Of a DNA stretch of 64,000 bases, positions 1-8,076 are shown piece after piece. This stretch comes from Acetobacteraceae bacterium (lineage in GTDB: Bacteria > Pseudomonadota > Alphaproteobacteria > Acetobacterales > Acetobacteraceae), in assembly GCA_004843165.1 (NCBI GenBank), contig CP039459.1:995501-1059500 (forward strand), read 5' to 3'. Numbering within the stretch: the stretch's first letter is position 1; every line of letters begins with the position of its first letter. Below the pieces are notes generated by a model. It searched no databases, was not told the origin of the DNA, and saw only the letters and a program-made list of their open reading frames with translations. Position numbers and translations under genes: made by a program.

Positions 1-1
1 T

Positions 2-466
2 TCAGGCCGATACTCCCGAAATCTTGCCAAATTAAGAGATCTCCATATAGAAGAAATTCAGGGAAATTTAACCACTTTTTATCTTCATGCGGATATTTTG
101 GTGCAACCCGCTTACACATTGGAAGAGCCCCTTCACCTCTATGAAGCCATGACTGCCGGCATGCCTGTCATTACCTCACCCTTTCCAGAAATGAACCGGG
201 CTTTGAATGGTGGACGAAATGGCACGCTACTTTCAAAAACGTCGCCTGCCTTATTAGCTGAAGCCATTCATTTTTATTTAAAAACACCTGATCTTATACG
301 TAAAAAAGGTCAGAATGCCCATTCTTGGATTAAAATGACCTATAATCGTCAGAATTTTGTCGAAACTGGTAAAGAAATTATCCAAAAAATGGAAGAGATT
401 CTTCTTGCCGAAAAACAGCAAAAATTAACCAGCGCCGTGCCTAGCCTAACATTTAACAAAAATTAG
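2..466 (+). CDS. Glycosyltransferase family 4 (group 1), C-terminal part, cut by window start
   Basis: The frame is open from the first bases to the stop at 464-466, so only the C-terminal 154 codons are present. The segment DILVQPAYTLEEP followed by EAMTAGMPVIT matches the C-terminal nucleotide-sugar-binding Rossmann domain of GT4 enzymes, with the usual E-x7-E pair (the two Glu of EEP and YEAM) and the G-x-P-V-I strand. Enzymes of this family transfer a sugar from an NDP donor to a lipid or polysaccharide acceptor on the cytosolic face; the acceptor cannot be told. It is the gene before the riboflavin operon. Its last 76 bases reappear at 13907-13981, at the start of the second copy of the large duplication. 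Confidence 0.8.
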   Translation, partial: SGRYSRNLAKLRDLHIEEIQGNLTTFYLHADILVQPAYTLEEPLHLYEAMTAGMPVITSPFPEMNRALNGGRNGTLLSKTSPALLAEAIHFYLKTPDLIRKKGQNAHSWIKMTYNRQNFVETGKEIIQKMEEILLAEKQQKLTSAVPSLTFNKN

Positions 467-551
467 AAGCGCATCCTGAAAAAACCCTAAAAAAATCACT
501 TGCATTTAAGGGGTATTTTCTTGTTAGATATGTGGCAGAAATGCAATCAGG

Positions 552-715
552 CGGCATTCTCGGGGCGGGGTGAAATTCCCTACCGGCGGTAATGGCAAAG
601 ACCTCCCTCTTTTCCAAAGCCCGCGAGCGCTGTTTATCAACATCTAGCGATAAACAGGTCAAGCAGAGCTGGTGTGATTCCAGCGCCGACGGTCATAGTC
701 CGGAAGAGAGAGAAT
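552..715 (+). promoter_or_regulatory. FMN riboswitch (RFN element)
   Basis: The conserved RFN blocks are all present in order: GGGGCGGGGTGAAATTCCC, then TACCGGCGGT, AGCCCGCGAGC, a variable hairpin (CTGTTTATC paired with GATAAACAG), CTGGTGTGATTCCAG, GCCGACGGT and TAGTCCGGA. The element lies in the leader of ribD, 128 bases before its start, and should lower expression of the whole rib operon when FMN is abundant. The second copy (14067-14229) lacks one G of the GGGG run; copy 1 has the length of the family consensus, so copy 1 is probably correct. Confidence 0.95.
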
Positions 716-842
716 ATCGCGAAACATTAGGCACATGATCTCTGTCTTTATGCAGGCAAAGGTTATGGGTTTTCTGTTTCGCCCTTCTTTTTCCCCCTTG
801 AAAAGTTAGATTATTTTAAGGGTTATAAAGAAAGGCGTTATT

Positions 843-2030
843 TTGATAGAGCAAAATTCAGGCAATGCGCCGACCTCTTTAGAGGATCTAAACGCAAAGA
901 AAAAATTAAAACGCGCTTTTCGCCAAGCCATCCGCATGGCAACGAGAAGATTTGGCGCAACATGGCCTAATCCCCCTGTTGGTTGTGCGATTTTAGACAA
1001 AGAAGGCAACATTCTCTCTCTTGCAGCGCACTGTAGTGCCGGTGACGCACATGCCGAAATCCTTGCTCTCGAAACACTTAATCGCTGGGGGTTAAAAGAA
1101 AAAGCGGCCTCTCTTCTCGTGACGTTGGAGCCCTGCAATCATCATGGAAAAACACCGCCCTGTGTTGAGGCGCTTTTAAAAACAGATATTCCTGAAATTT
1201 GGATTGGCGCGACAGACCCGAATGCAACAGCCTCCGGTGGTACCGAACATCTCGAACAGGCAGGAAAAAAAGTTTTTCGTCTTTGGGAAAGCAAAGACCC
1301 TGATTTTCAAGACCTCATTGAAGATTGCCAAGCACTCATTACGCCCTTTTCCACACGCCTCTCCAAAAAAAGACCTTGGATTATTCTCAAGCAGGCTCTG
1401 GATGAAGAAGGCAGCATGATTCCACCGAAAGGCACAAAAACCTTCACTTCAAAAGCTTCTTTAGAAATTGCGCATCTCCTACGCCGCTCCTGCGGTGGAA
1501 TCATTACAGGTAGGGGGACGATTTTAGCAGATCAGCCGCTTTTCACTATTCGCCATGTTACTGAGTTTGAAAATAGCCCTGAACGCTGGATTATCGCCTG
1601 CGGGCAACAACCAATTCCCGTTACATGGGTTGAAGAACGTGAAAAAGCAGGTTTCCATTTCCTGCATGTTGCAACTCCTGAAGAAGCTGTTGAAGCTCTT
1701 GCAAAAGCAGGCGTTGAAATGGCGCTTATCGAAGCTGGCCCCCAACTTTTACAAGCTTTTAAAGATTTAGGTTTTGTTGATGAAGCTTTAAAAATTCATA
1801 AAGGGTCAAAAGTAGATTATTTGGAATGGGAAAAGCAAAGTGGCTCCCCCTCTCCCCTCTTGCTTCTGGAGAAATATAGCCCTGACTGGCCCAAACATTT
1901 ACCGCTTATCAAGCAAAAATCCTTAACCATTTGCCCAGAAGTTTTTAAATCCGCACATTTTCGCCACGAAAAAAAGGAAGGCTTCCTCCGCCTTAAAAAT
2001 ATCTTTTCTAAATTTATAAGAAGAAATTAA
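843..2030 (+). CDS. ribD: Bifunctional riboflavin deaminase-reductase RibD
   Basis: RibD carries out two steps of riboflavin synthesis in the cytosol: deamination of the 2,5-diaminopyrimidine formed from GTP, then NADPH-dependent reduction of the ribosyl group. The N-terminal deaminase has PNPPVGC (residues 42-48), the zinc site HAE (70-72) and PCNHHGKTPPC (97-107), giving ligands H70, C98 and C107. The C-terminal reductase starts near residue 175 (RPWIILKQALDEEG) and holds GRGTILADQP. At 395 residues it is slightly longer than usual. The start is TTG at 843, preceded by AGAAAGG; no ATG occurs before Met32, which lies inside the conserved domain. It is the first gene after the FMN riboswitch, with ribE one base downstream. 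Confidence 0.93.
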   Translation: MIEQNSGNAPTSLEDLNAKKKLKRAFRQAIRMATRRFGATWPNPPVGCAILDKEGNILSLAAHCSAGDAHAEILALETLNRWGLKEKAASLLVTLEPCNHHGKTPPCVEALLKTDIPEIWIGATDPNATASGGTEHLEQAGKKVFRLWESKDPDFQDLIEDCQALITPFSTRLSKKRPWIILKQALDEEGSMIPPKGTKTFTSKASLEIAHLLRRSCGGIITGRGTILADQPLFTIRHVTEFENSPERWIIACGQQPIPVTWVEEREKAGFHFLHVATPEEAVEALAKAGVEMALIEAGPQLLQAFKDLGFVDEALKIHKGSKVDYLEWEKQSGSPSPLLLLEKYSPDWPKHLPLIKQKSLTICPEVFKSAHFRHEKKEGFLRLKNIFSKFIRRN

Positions 2031-2031
2031 A

Positions 2032-2664
2032 ATGTTCTCAGGTATTATCACCCATATTGGTCACGTTGAGAAAGTAGAAAAAGACGCAACAGCCTTACGC
2101 CTTACCCTGCAAACAGGTATGACGGATTTAGAAGAAGGAGAAAGCGTTGCTGTTAACGGGGTCTGCCTGACAGTGGAAACCCGAAACGAAACAGGAAAGG
2201 CGACTTTCTTTCTCAGTTCAGAAACACTTGACCGCTCTTCCTTAGGGCGCTTAACAACAGATTCCAAAGTTAATCTTGAACGGGCTTTGGCTGTTAATGC
2301 CCGCCTCTCAGGTCATATCGTTCAAGGCCATGTCGATGGCAAAGCAACGCTTATCCATATGTCGAAAATCAACGAGGCTCATGAGATTAAGCTCTTTATC
2401 CCTCAAGATCTTCGCCGTTATTTTGTGCCAAAAGGTTCTGTTTGCCTTGATGGCGTCAGTCTTACGATTAACCAGATAGAAGATCGCCAAACCTATAAAA
2501 ACCAAGAGGGATTTTACCTCTCCATTATGCTTGTCCCCCATACATGGGAACATACCGCTTTTCATATGTTGAAAATTTTTGATGAAATGAATGTCGAAAC
2601 CGACATTATCGGCCGTTATGTGGAAACAATGCTGCTTTTTCCACCGGAACGTCATGCCCAATAA
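2032..2664 (+). CDS. ribE: Riboflavin synthase, alpha subunit
   Basis: Riboflavin synthase dismutates two 6,7-dimethyl-8-ribityllumazine molecules into riboflavin and the pyrimidine precursor. The 210-residue protein begins MFSGIITHIGHVE, the typical N-terminus, and shows the two internally repeated lumazine-binding barrels: GESVAVNGVCLTVE in the first and GSVCLDGVSLTIN in the second, joined by GHIVQGHVDG. The length is normal. Its start follows the ribD stop by one base, so translation is probably coupled. The second copy at 15538-16170 has two compensating indels that garble the middle. Confidence 0.95.
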   Translation: MFSGIITHIGHVEKVEKDATALRLTLQTGMTDLEEGESVAVNGVCLTVETRNETGKATFFLSSETLDRSSLGRLTTDSKVNLERALAVNARLSGHIVQGHVDGKATLIHMSKINEAHEIKLFIPQDLRRYFVPKGSVCLDGVSLTINQIEDRQTYKNQEGFYLSIMLVPHTWEHTAFHMLKIFDEMNVETDIIGRYVETMLLFPPERHAQ

Positions 2665-2677
2665 AGAAGATTTTAAA

Positions 2678-4021
2678 ATGTGCAGCACAACACAAAACCC
2701 ATCCAAAAAAAAACTTTCAAATCTCAAAGAAGAGATTTATCGCGCGGTTCAGGCCATTAAAACTAGAAAAATGGTCATCATGACCGATGATGAAGATCGG
2801 GAAAATGAGGGCGATCTTGTCATTGCGGCGCAATTTGCAACACCACAAGCCATTAACTTTATGACACGCCAAGCTTGCGGTCTTATTTGCCTCTCCCTCT
2901 CTCCCAATCAAATTGATCGACTTAAATTACCGCCGATGACTTTAGAAAATAAAAGTCAGCATGAAACGCCTTTTACTGTCAGTATTGAAGCAGCAAGCGG
3001 TGTGACAACAGGGATTTCCGCCTTTGATCGTTCCCACACGATCCGTGTTGCAGCTTCTCCTGATGCAAAGCCTGAAGAAATCGTCAGTCCTGGACATATT
3101 TTTCCTTTAAGGGCACATCCCAAAGGCGTTTTAGGACGCAATGGCCATACCGAAGGGGCGCTTGATCTCGTAAAACTTGCAGGGCTTGGTGAAGGTGCGG
3201 TGATCTGTGAAATCATGGCAAAGGATGGCACAATGATGCGAGGCGCAGAACTCAAAGAATATGCACAGCGCCACCATTTCCCCATGATTTCGATTAAAAA
3301 CTTAATAACGTGGATTTCCGAACACGGCACACAAGCACTGGAAAATTTCGAAAGTGAACAAGAAGAAATCCCTTCCAGTTGCATCTGCACGGCTTCTGCA
3401 GAAATGCCGGATCTTTACGCTGGATCAGATCTCAAAATTCATGTTTTCCGTTTTCCAAACAGCTTAAACCCAAACAAAGAAATAGAACAGATTGCCCTTG
3501 TTAAAGGCGATCTCAGTGAAGGTACGCCGCTCGTGCGCCTGCATTCTGCTTGCTTAACAGGGGATGCTCTCGGTTCCCTGCGCTGTGACTGCGGCCCACA
3601 ACTGCAAGAAGCCCTACGCCGGATTAAAGCAGCACCATCAGGTGCCCTCATCTATCTTCGAGATCATGAAGGAAGAGGGATTGGTCTAGAGGCAAAAATT
3701 AAAGCCTATGCGCTGCAAGATAAGGGACTAGATACCGTTGCGGCCAATGAGGCGCTGGGCTATCCGGCTGACCTGCGAGATTTTTCCCAAGGTATCGAAA
3801 TTTTAAAAACACTTGGCGCAAAATCTGTTCGTCTTATGACCAACAATCCACGGAAAATCGCTGCTTTAGAAAAAGCCGGCTTAAAAATTGAATCGCAGGA
3901 AAGACTTGAGCTCCCAACACAGGAATTTAATCGCTTTTACTTAGAAACAAAGAAAAAGCGTCTCGGCCACGCCCTAGAGCTTCCCAAAAACGCATCGCCC
4001 TCAACCCTCGACATCCTTTAA
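2678..4021 (+). CDS. ribBA: Bifunctional DHBP synthase / GTP cyclohydrolase II
   Basis: The N-terminal half makes 3,4-dihydroxy-2-butanone-4-phosphate from ribulose-5-phosphate ([23 protein letters not shown]). The C-terminal half is GTP cyclohydrolase II, the committing step, with the zinc triad Cys in [15 protein letters not shown], then [12 protein letters not shown] and MTNNPRK. All key residues of both halves look intact, unlike the degenerate RibA halves of some alphaproteobacterial RibBA proteins. I chose ATG at 2678 (447 residues): it lies 13 bases after the ribE stop and is preceded by AAAGAAG, whereas in-frame ATGs at 2591 and 2654 overlap ribE. An identical copy is at 16184-17527. 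Confidence 0.93.
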   Translation: MCSTTQNPSKKKLSNLKEEIYRAVQAIKTRKMVIMTDDEDRENEGDLVIAAQFATPQAINFMTRQACGLICLSLSPNQIDRLKLPPMTLENKSQHETPFTVSIEAASGVTTGISAFDRSHTIRVAASPDAKPEEIVSPGHIFPLRAHPKGVLGRNGHTEGALDLVKLAGLGEGAVICEIMAKDGTMMRGAELKEYAQRHHFPMISIKNLITWISEHGTQALENFESEQEEIPSSCICTASAEMPDLYAGSDLKIHVFRFPNSLNPNKEIEQIALVKGDLSEGTPLVRLHSACLTGDALGSLRCDCGPQLQEALRRIKAAPSGALIYLRDHEGRGIGLEAKIKAYALQDKGLDTVAANEALGYPADLRDFSQGIEILKTLGAKSVRLMTNNPRKIAALEKAGLKIESQERLELPTQEFNRFYLETKKKRLGHALELPKNASPSTLDIL

Positions 4022-4034
4022 TGAAAGATTTTTT

Positions 4035-4505
4035 ATGAGTTTACGTCCTGTCTCAACCAATATGGTTCCAAAATTTACAAATGCCCCAAAAATTGCCGTC
4101 ATTGTCAGCCAGTTTAATGAAGAAGTCACCAATGGCCTTTTGGAAGGAGCTCAAGCCCTTTTAAAAGAGAATAACCTTCCCAATGCAGAACTTTTCAAAG
4201 CACCTGGTGCATTTGAATTGCCTTTAATTGCCAGAGCTCTCGCCAAATCCGGAAAATATGAAGGTGTTGTCGCCCTTGGCTGTGTGATTAAAGGAGACAC
4301 AGCACATTTTGAATATATTTCAGGCGAAGCTGCCCGTGGCATGATGGCGGTACAGCTTGAAACGGGTATTCCTGCTTCTTTTGGGATCTTAACAGTCTAT
4401 TCACAAAAAGAAGCTTTGGTTCGTTCCGCAAAGGATGAATCAAATAAAGGACGTGAAGCCATGCTTGCCTGCCTTCAGACAATTAAAACATTAAGAAAAA
4501 TTTAA
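4035..4505 (+). CDS. ribH: 6,7-dimethyl-8-ribityllumazine synthase
   Basis: Lumazine synthase condenses the RibD product (after dephosphorylation) with the DHBP made by RibBA to give the substrate of RibE. The 156-residue protein has the family landmarks: VSQFNEEVTNGLLEGA at the N-terminus, APGAFELPLIARAL, LGCVIKGDTAHFEYI with the catalytic His, and PASFGILTVYSQKEAL. It is last in the operon, 13 bases after ribBA, and is followed by a hairpin. No nusB follows it here, unlike in many alphaproteobacterial rib clusters. Confidence 0.95.
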   Translation: MSLRPVSTNMVPKFTNAPKIAVIVSQFNEEVTNGLLEGAQALLKENNLPNAELFKAPGAFELPLIARALAKSGKYEGVVALGCVIKGDTAHFEYISGEAARGMMAVQLETGIPASFGILTVYSQKEALVRSAKDESNKGREAMLACLQTIKTLRKI

Positions 4506-4572
4506 TTTTGCTTTTTAACAACACATAGCCTCATGTTATGTTTTTTTGACGCACATAAAGAAAATTAAAACT

Positions 4573-4601
4573 TAGGCTGTCAGTCTCTCTCTGGCAGCCT
4601 A
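4573..4601 (+). terminator. Hairpin after the rib operon
   Basis: TAGGCTGTCAG and CTGGCAGCCTA form an 11-pair stem (one G-U) around a 7-base loop, 67 bases after the ribH stop. The T-rich tail is weak on the plus strand (AAATCTTTC) and better on the minus strand (TAAGTTTTAATTTT), so it may act in both directions. Confidence 0.55.
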
Positions 4602-4790
4602 AAATCTTTCTGAGGCGTAAATTTTAAGCATTACCTGCCACATTCTCTTTTAAGAGAGTCCGGACTTTAAGAATGCGCACAAAAAAGAAAAGGGATGTAG
4701 ATAAAATTGCTCTGGAATCTCTGATATTTTTTCCCGATTCTCTTAAAACCCCCGAAAACCCTAAACGACAGCGATTTTTCCGTCCCCGGC

Positions 4791-4906
4791 AAACCTGTGG
4801 ATAACTTTGTGGAAGACTCTGGGACGAATCTTTGGACAAATCTTTAGAAAGAGGAGATTCCTCTAGAAAAGTTAAAATAATTAAAAATCACTGAGCTTGG
4901 GCACAA
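4791..4906 (+). repeat. 116-bp direct repeat with DnaA box, unit A
   Basis: Units A and B (5300-5415) are both 116 bp. They are almost identical over the first 50 bases and over the last 16 (CTGAGCTTGGGCACAA), and diverged in between. Each holds CTGTGGATAA, which contains a perfect DnaA box (TTATCCACA on the other strand), then ten bases, then GACTCTGGGA. The same bipartite arrangement, 25 of 30 bases identical, is found on the minus strand in the oriC region at 30511-30540. Confidence 0.85.
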
Positions 4907-5299
4907 GTAAAAAATGGGAAAAAGCGTCAAGGCACAAAAAGTAAAAAAAAATTAGAAAATTTTCTTTTACAGAAATGTGACATATTAGACTCCTTGAATC
5001 TCTGGGCTTATTGAAAAAAAGTAACAGTTTTAAAAAAATTTCAACAAAATAAAAAAACCGCAGAAAACTAGCTTTTTTAAAAGCATACAAAATGCGCAAA
5101 AGAAAAATACGTCTTGCTAAAATTTTCTCATGCAATATGTTTAATTTCTGAAAGTCTTCGGAAAGGCTTTATTAGGGATGGGGATTCCTTCTTAAAATTT
5201 AGACGGCTTACAAAAGTTCTTTTGCATTTTTATATTAAAAAATGTCGAAAATCTTTTCTGCCTCTCTTTATCCTTTTTCTTTGATCCCAAAGAAAGAAG

Positions 5300-5415
5300 A
5301 AACCTGTGGATAACTTTGTGGAAGACTCTGGGACGAATCTTTGGACGAATCTATAACAGAGGGAGTTTTCTCGGAAGAATGGCAATTTATCCAAATTTTC
5401 TGAGCTTGGGCACAA
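5300..5415 (+). repeat. 116-bp direct repeat with DnaA box, unit B
   Basis: This is the second unit, starting 509 bp after unit A and in the same orientation. The DnaA box is at 5305-5313 and GACTCTGGGA follows at the same spacing as in unit A. The middle 45 bases differ from unit A while both ends are kept, which suggests the ends are under constraint. Confidence 0.85.
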
Positions 5416-5761
5416 CCGACGTCAAAAAAAACACGTCAACCCTAAAAAATGATAAATACTTAGACAATTTAGAGGTACTTTATCTTGCCATTCCTAAAAA
5501 TATGGGGCTAACTTTTTCTAAAGCCTTCCTAAGATGAATAAAATAACCTTAGATTCTTCATAACCCCAAAAATCACACGCGTACTTAAGTACAGGTTTTT
5601 ACACCTCCTAAAGAGGAACAATACGATCCCTATCGTTTTCTATTTTAGCGATAATTTTGTACCTTAATGCTTACATGGCGATGTTTTCAGATTTAAACCG
5701 CTGCCTGCCAAATGTGAAACGTGCCTTTTATGGTATGCAGGGCGGCGATCCCTAAGAGAAT

Positions 5762-5968
5762 TTAAAACATGGACAGCGCCTTTTTAACATCCGCAAGATG
5801 GCTTAAATTTCTTAAATCGAAAAAATTATAAACCTCTGATGATTCAGAATATCCAACAATGCTTTCAATGAGAGTCAAAGTAGGACGTAAATAATTTCTA
5901 TCTAACGAAAAAACAATCGAATAAGCCCCGATCGGATTATTTAAGGCGAGATAGCAGCAAATAATCAC
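5762..5968 (-). pseudogene. Possible remnant of a GT8-type glycosyltransferase
   Basis: The 68-residue frame contains YSIVFSLDRNYLRPTLTLIE, which resembles the N-terminal strand-helix of family 8 glycosyltransferases (pattern I-V-x-x-x-D-x-N-Y-L followed by a helix ending in ESI). A functional GT8 enzyme needs about 250-300 residues and a DxD motif, neither of which is present, so this would be a decayed fragment. The match rests on one short segment. It could equally be a chance frame. Confidence 0.3.
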
Positions 5969-6018
5969 CCAATATAGAGTTAAAAAAATAAGCTCTTAAT
6001 TTTAAAGCATTTAAAAAA

Positions 6019-7050
6019 CTAATGTCCTTTTACAGCGCCTTGTTTAAGATAGCGTTCAGGCTTTTTCGGCTCCAAAGTAATGCGGGCACTATCGCCAATC
6101 GGTTCGCCTTTCAAGGAAATATCTCTTGGATTTACCCCCATTTGTATCAAATGATTACCAACCGCCTGTGCACGTAAAAGGCCAAAGGCAACCTCTCTTG
6201 CCTGATCTTCTGGATCAAGACTTGCATCTGCGGCCAAAGCATTCCCAAAACCTGTGATAATATAGCGTGACTTTGTCGCTCTAGCCTTTTGCATGGCATC
6301 TTGAAGATGCCCTATCTCTTTATTGCCAATTTCATCTGTCAAAGGTTTAAAATGAATTAAAATTCCCTCAGGCTCTGAAAAGTTAATATCCGGTTGAATA
6401 TCCTTTCCGCCTTTTGGAATATCAAATCCCGGATAATGCTGATCTTTTGGTACTTTTTCGACAACAGGCAAACGGGAAACAGGAATGTCGGCGTGACTGT
6501 TGGGATGATAAATCACCTTTGGTAAGCCATGATGGTCAATCAGATCACTGCCATCCTTCTCCGGCTGAGGTGCAAGATCTTCCGGCAAAGGCTCTTCGAG
6601 TTCTTTTTGGGGAGGAGGCGTCTGTGTTTTAGCATTATCTACCATCACCATATTCCCGGCCAAATCGGAAAGTGGGGGTGGCGGCGCAAGTTTTGGCCAT
6701 TTCAAATCCCCTGTGACCGCTGCGTGACGTTGTGCCCAGTTGCGATCCGCTTCCAATTTTTCGGTCATAGCCAATTGTGCCTGACGGGTCGGAAATTCTG
6801 GATTTTCCTTTGGAACATCTCCCACAAAAGGATAAGCACCGTGCGTTCCGGGAGCAGGCGGCAAAAGACCCGACCCCGTTCCACCTCGCATATTGTGGAT
6901 AAAATCCGTTACCACATCCAGGGGGCCTCGATGATAACATCCCGACATCACGAGCGGGAAAGAAATTAAAAAAAGCCGATAAGCATATAAACTTCTTTTT
7001 GGCGTTTGACTGGCCTGCTTTTTCAAAGATATTTTCCCAAAAATTTTCAC
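6019..7050 (-). CDS. OmpA-like lipoprotein
   Basis: The 343-residue protein has a long basic N-region, a hydrophobic core and the lipobox LVMSGC with Cys38 as the lipidation site, so it should be anchored in the outer membrane facing the periplasm. A proline-rich linker (residues about 130-180, PPPPLSD, TPPPQKELEEPLPEDL) leads to a C-terminal region (about 225-335) resembling an OmpA/peptidoglycan-associated fold: ILIHFKPLTDEIGNKEI, then RYIITGFGNALA, then AQAVGNHLIQMGVNPRDISLKG. The usual NxxLSxxRA signature is changed to FGLLRAQAVGNHL. It is transcribed away from clpP. An identical copy is at 19525-20556. Confidence 0.75.
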   Translation of the reverse strand: MKIFGKISLKKQASQTPKRSLYAYRLFLISFPLVMSGCYHRGPLDVVTDFIHNMRGGTGSGLLPPAPGTHGAYPFVGDVPKENPEFPTRQAQLAMTEKLEADRNWAQRHAAVTGDLKWPKLAPPPPLSDLAGNMVMVDNAKTQTPPPQKELEEPLPEDLAPQPEKDGSDLIDHHGLPKVIYHPNSHADIPVSRLPVVEKVPKDQHYPGFDIPKGGKDIQPDINFSEPEGILIHFKPLTDEIGNKEIGHLQDAMQKARATKSRYIITGFGNALAADASLDPEDQAREVAFGLLRAQAVGNHLIQMGVNPRDISLKGEPIGDSARITLEPKKPERYLKQGAVKGH

Positions 7051-7246
7051 TGAAAGCGCTCTTTTCCTTGGTATCTTTAAATAATAATAAGAACAAGCAT
7101 TTATCTCTGAAACAGCCAGAGGATTAAAAGGTGCAAATTATCTCTAAATACCTATATAATAAAAGAACTGATTGATTTTTGAGCCTTTTGCCTCTTCCTG
7201 AACAAGACCTAACTTTTTCTTAGGAATTTAAGGATCTGTATATTAA

Positions 7247-7933
7247 ATGACGATGATGATAAAAAACGAAACTTCTCTTTATTCAGACGCTTCTTTGGAA
7301 ACATCTGCCTTTTCAACATCTGATTGCCCAGATGGCTGTTCAGGAGAGGACGCTGAAAAAGATAAGAAAAACACACCTGCCAATCCAGAAATCGCTTCGA
7401 TTTTATTCGAAAAACGCAAAGTTCTGATTTTTGGCCAAATTGACGATAAAATTGCCCGTGAAGTCACAGCACGTCTTCTCGCTCTAAGTCAAAAACCCGG
7501 TGAACCGATTGATATCTATGTCAATTCGCCTGGTGGTCATGTGGAAAGCGGTGATACCATTCACGACATGATCCGTTTTGTCGGTGCAATCTGCCCCATC
7601 AATATGATTGGCACAGGCTGGGTCGCCTCCGCTGGTGCCCTTATTTATGCGGCTGGGGAACCGGAACGCCGTGTTTGCCTACCGAATACACGTTTTCTGC
7701 TCCATCAGCCAATGGGCGGTGTTCAAGGGCAAGCAACAGATATTGATATTGAAGCACGTGAAATTATTAAAATGCGTGAACGTCTCAACCGTATCTTTGC
7801 CAAAGCAACCGGGCAAGATTATGAAAAAATTGCCAAAGACACAAACCGCAATTATTGGATGTCTGGAAAAGAAGCCATTGCTTATGGCTTGGTAAAAAAG
7901 ATTATTTGTTCCCCTAAAGAAATTGAAGCGTAA
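7247..7933 (+). CDS. ClpP-like protease subunit with Asp-to-Asn change in the triad
   Basis: This is a ClpP-fold protein (residues 52-222) with a 50-residue N-terminal extension. The nucleophile Ser128 (GWVASAGAL) and His153 (LHQPMGG) lie 25 residues apart, as Ser111 and His136 do in E. coli ClpP. The position of the catalytic Asp185, 49 residues further on, is Asn202 (DTNRNYWMS versus DTERDRFLS). The usual GQAAS is also GWVAS. It may therefore be a low-activity or structural paralogue that mixes with a canonical ClpP rather than the housekeeping subunit. No clpX is adjacent. ATGs at 7247, 7253 and 7256 compete as start; AAGGA lies at 7230-7234. An identical copy is at 20753-21439. Confidence 0.85.
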   Translation: MTMMIKNETSLYSDASLETSAFSTSDCPDGCSGEDAEKDKKNTPANPEIASILFEKRKVLIFGQIDDKIAREVTARLLALSQKPGEPIDIYVNSPGGHVESGDTIHDMIRFVGAICPINMIGTGWVASAGALIYAAGEPERRVCLPNTRFLLHQPMGGVQGQATDIDIEAREIIKMRERLNRIFAKATGQDYEKIAKDTNRNYWMSGKEAIAYGLVKKIICSPKEIEA

Positions 7934-7962
7934 GCTTCGAAAAAAAATTAGGAAATAGGACC

Positions 7963-7988
7963 AAAGAGGGGGTTAAATACCCCCTTTA
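7963..7988 (+). terminator. Hairpin after the clpP-like gene
   Basis: AAAGAGGGGG pairs with CCCCCTTT around a TTAAATA loop, 30 bases after the stop. The trailing sequence TTTAAAATGTTT is only moderately T-rich. Confidence 0.55.
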
Positions 7989-8076
7989 AAATGTTTAACA
8001 ATCAAAGACAGCACGATAAATTAAACGATTTCCCTCTCTTAAATAATAAAATAACTGCCTCAACGGGAGCATTGTG

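Larger units (their letters stand above)
4602..6018. other. Gene-poor AT-rich stretch with DnaA-box repeats
   Basis: I see no convincing intact gene in these 1.4 kb. They hold two 116-bp imperfect direct repeats (4791-4906, 5300-5415), each with a perfect DnaA box. There is a 26-codon open frame at 5675-5755 (MAMFSDLNRCL...) that I cannot assign. A glycosyltransferase-like remnant lies on the minus strand at 5762-5968. Other open frames here are low-complexity Phe/Leu/Lys-rich translations of AT-rich DNA. The same stretch recurs at 18108-19524. Confidence 0.6.

Noticed and set aside
2591-2677. Longer ribBA start overlapping ribE
   Set aside because: The upstream ATGs have no good ribosome-binding site and the added residues are not part of the DHBP synthase family.
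4881-5135. 84-residue minus-strand frame rich in Phe, Leu and Lys
   Set aside because: Composition is what random AT-rich DNA yields; no start signal and no homology by eye.
6895-6903. Perfect DnaA box TGTGGATAA inside the OmpA-like lipoprotein gene
   Set aside because: It lies within coding sequence, is single, and lacks the GACTCTGGGA partner; one such 9-mer is expected by chance at this density.
6414-6969. Plus-strand frames (72 and 146 codons) within the lipoprotein gene
   Set aside because: They are opposite-strand shadows of a gene with a clear lipobox and C-terminal domain.
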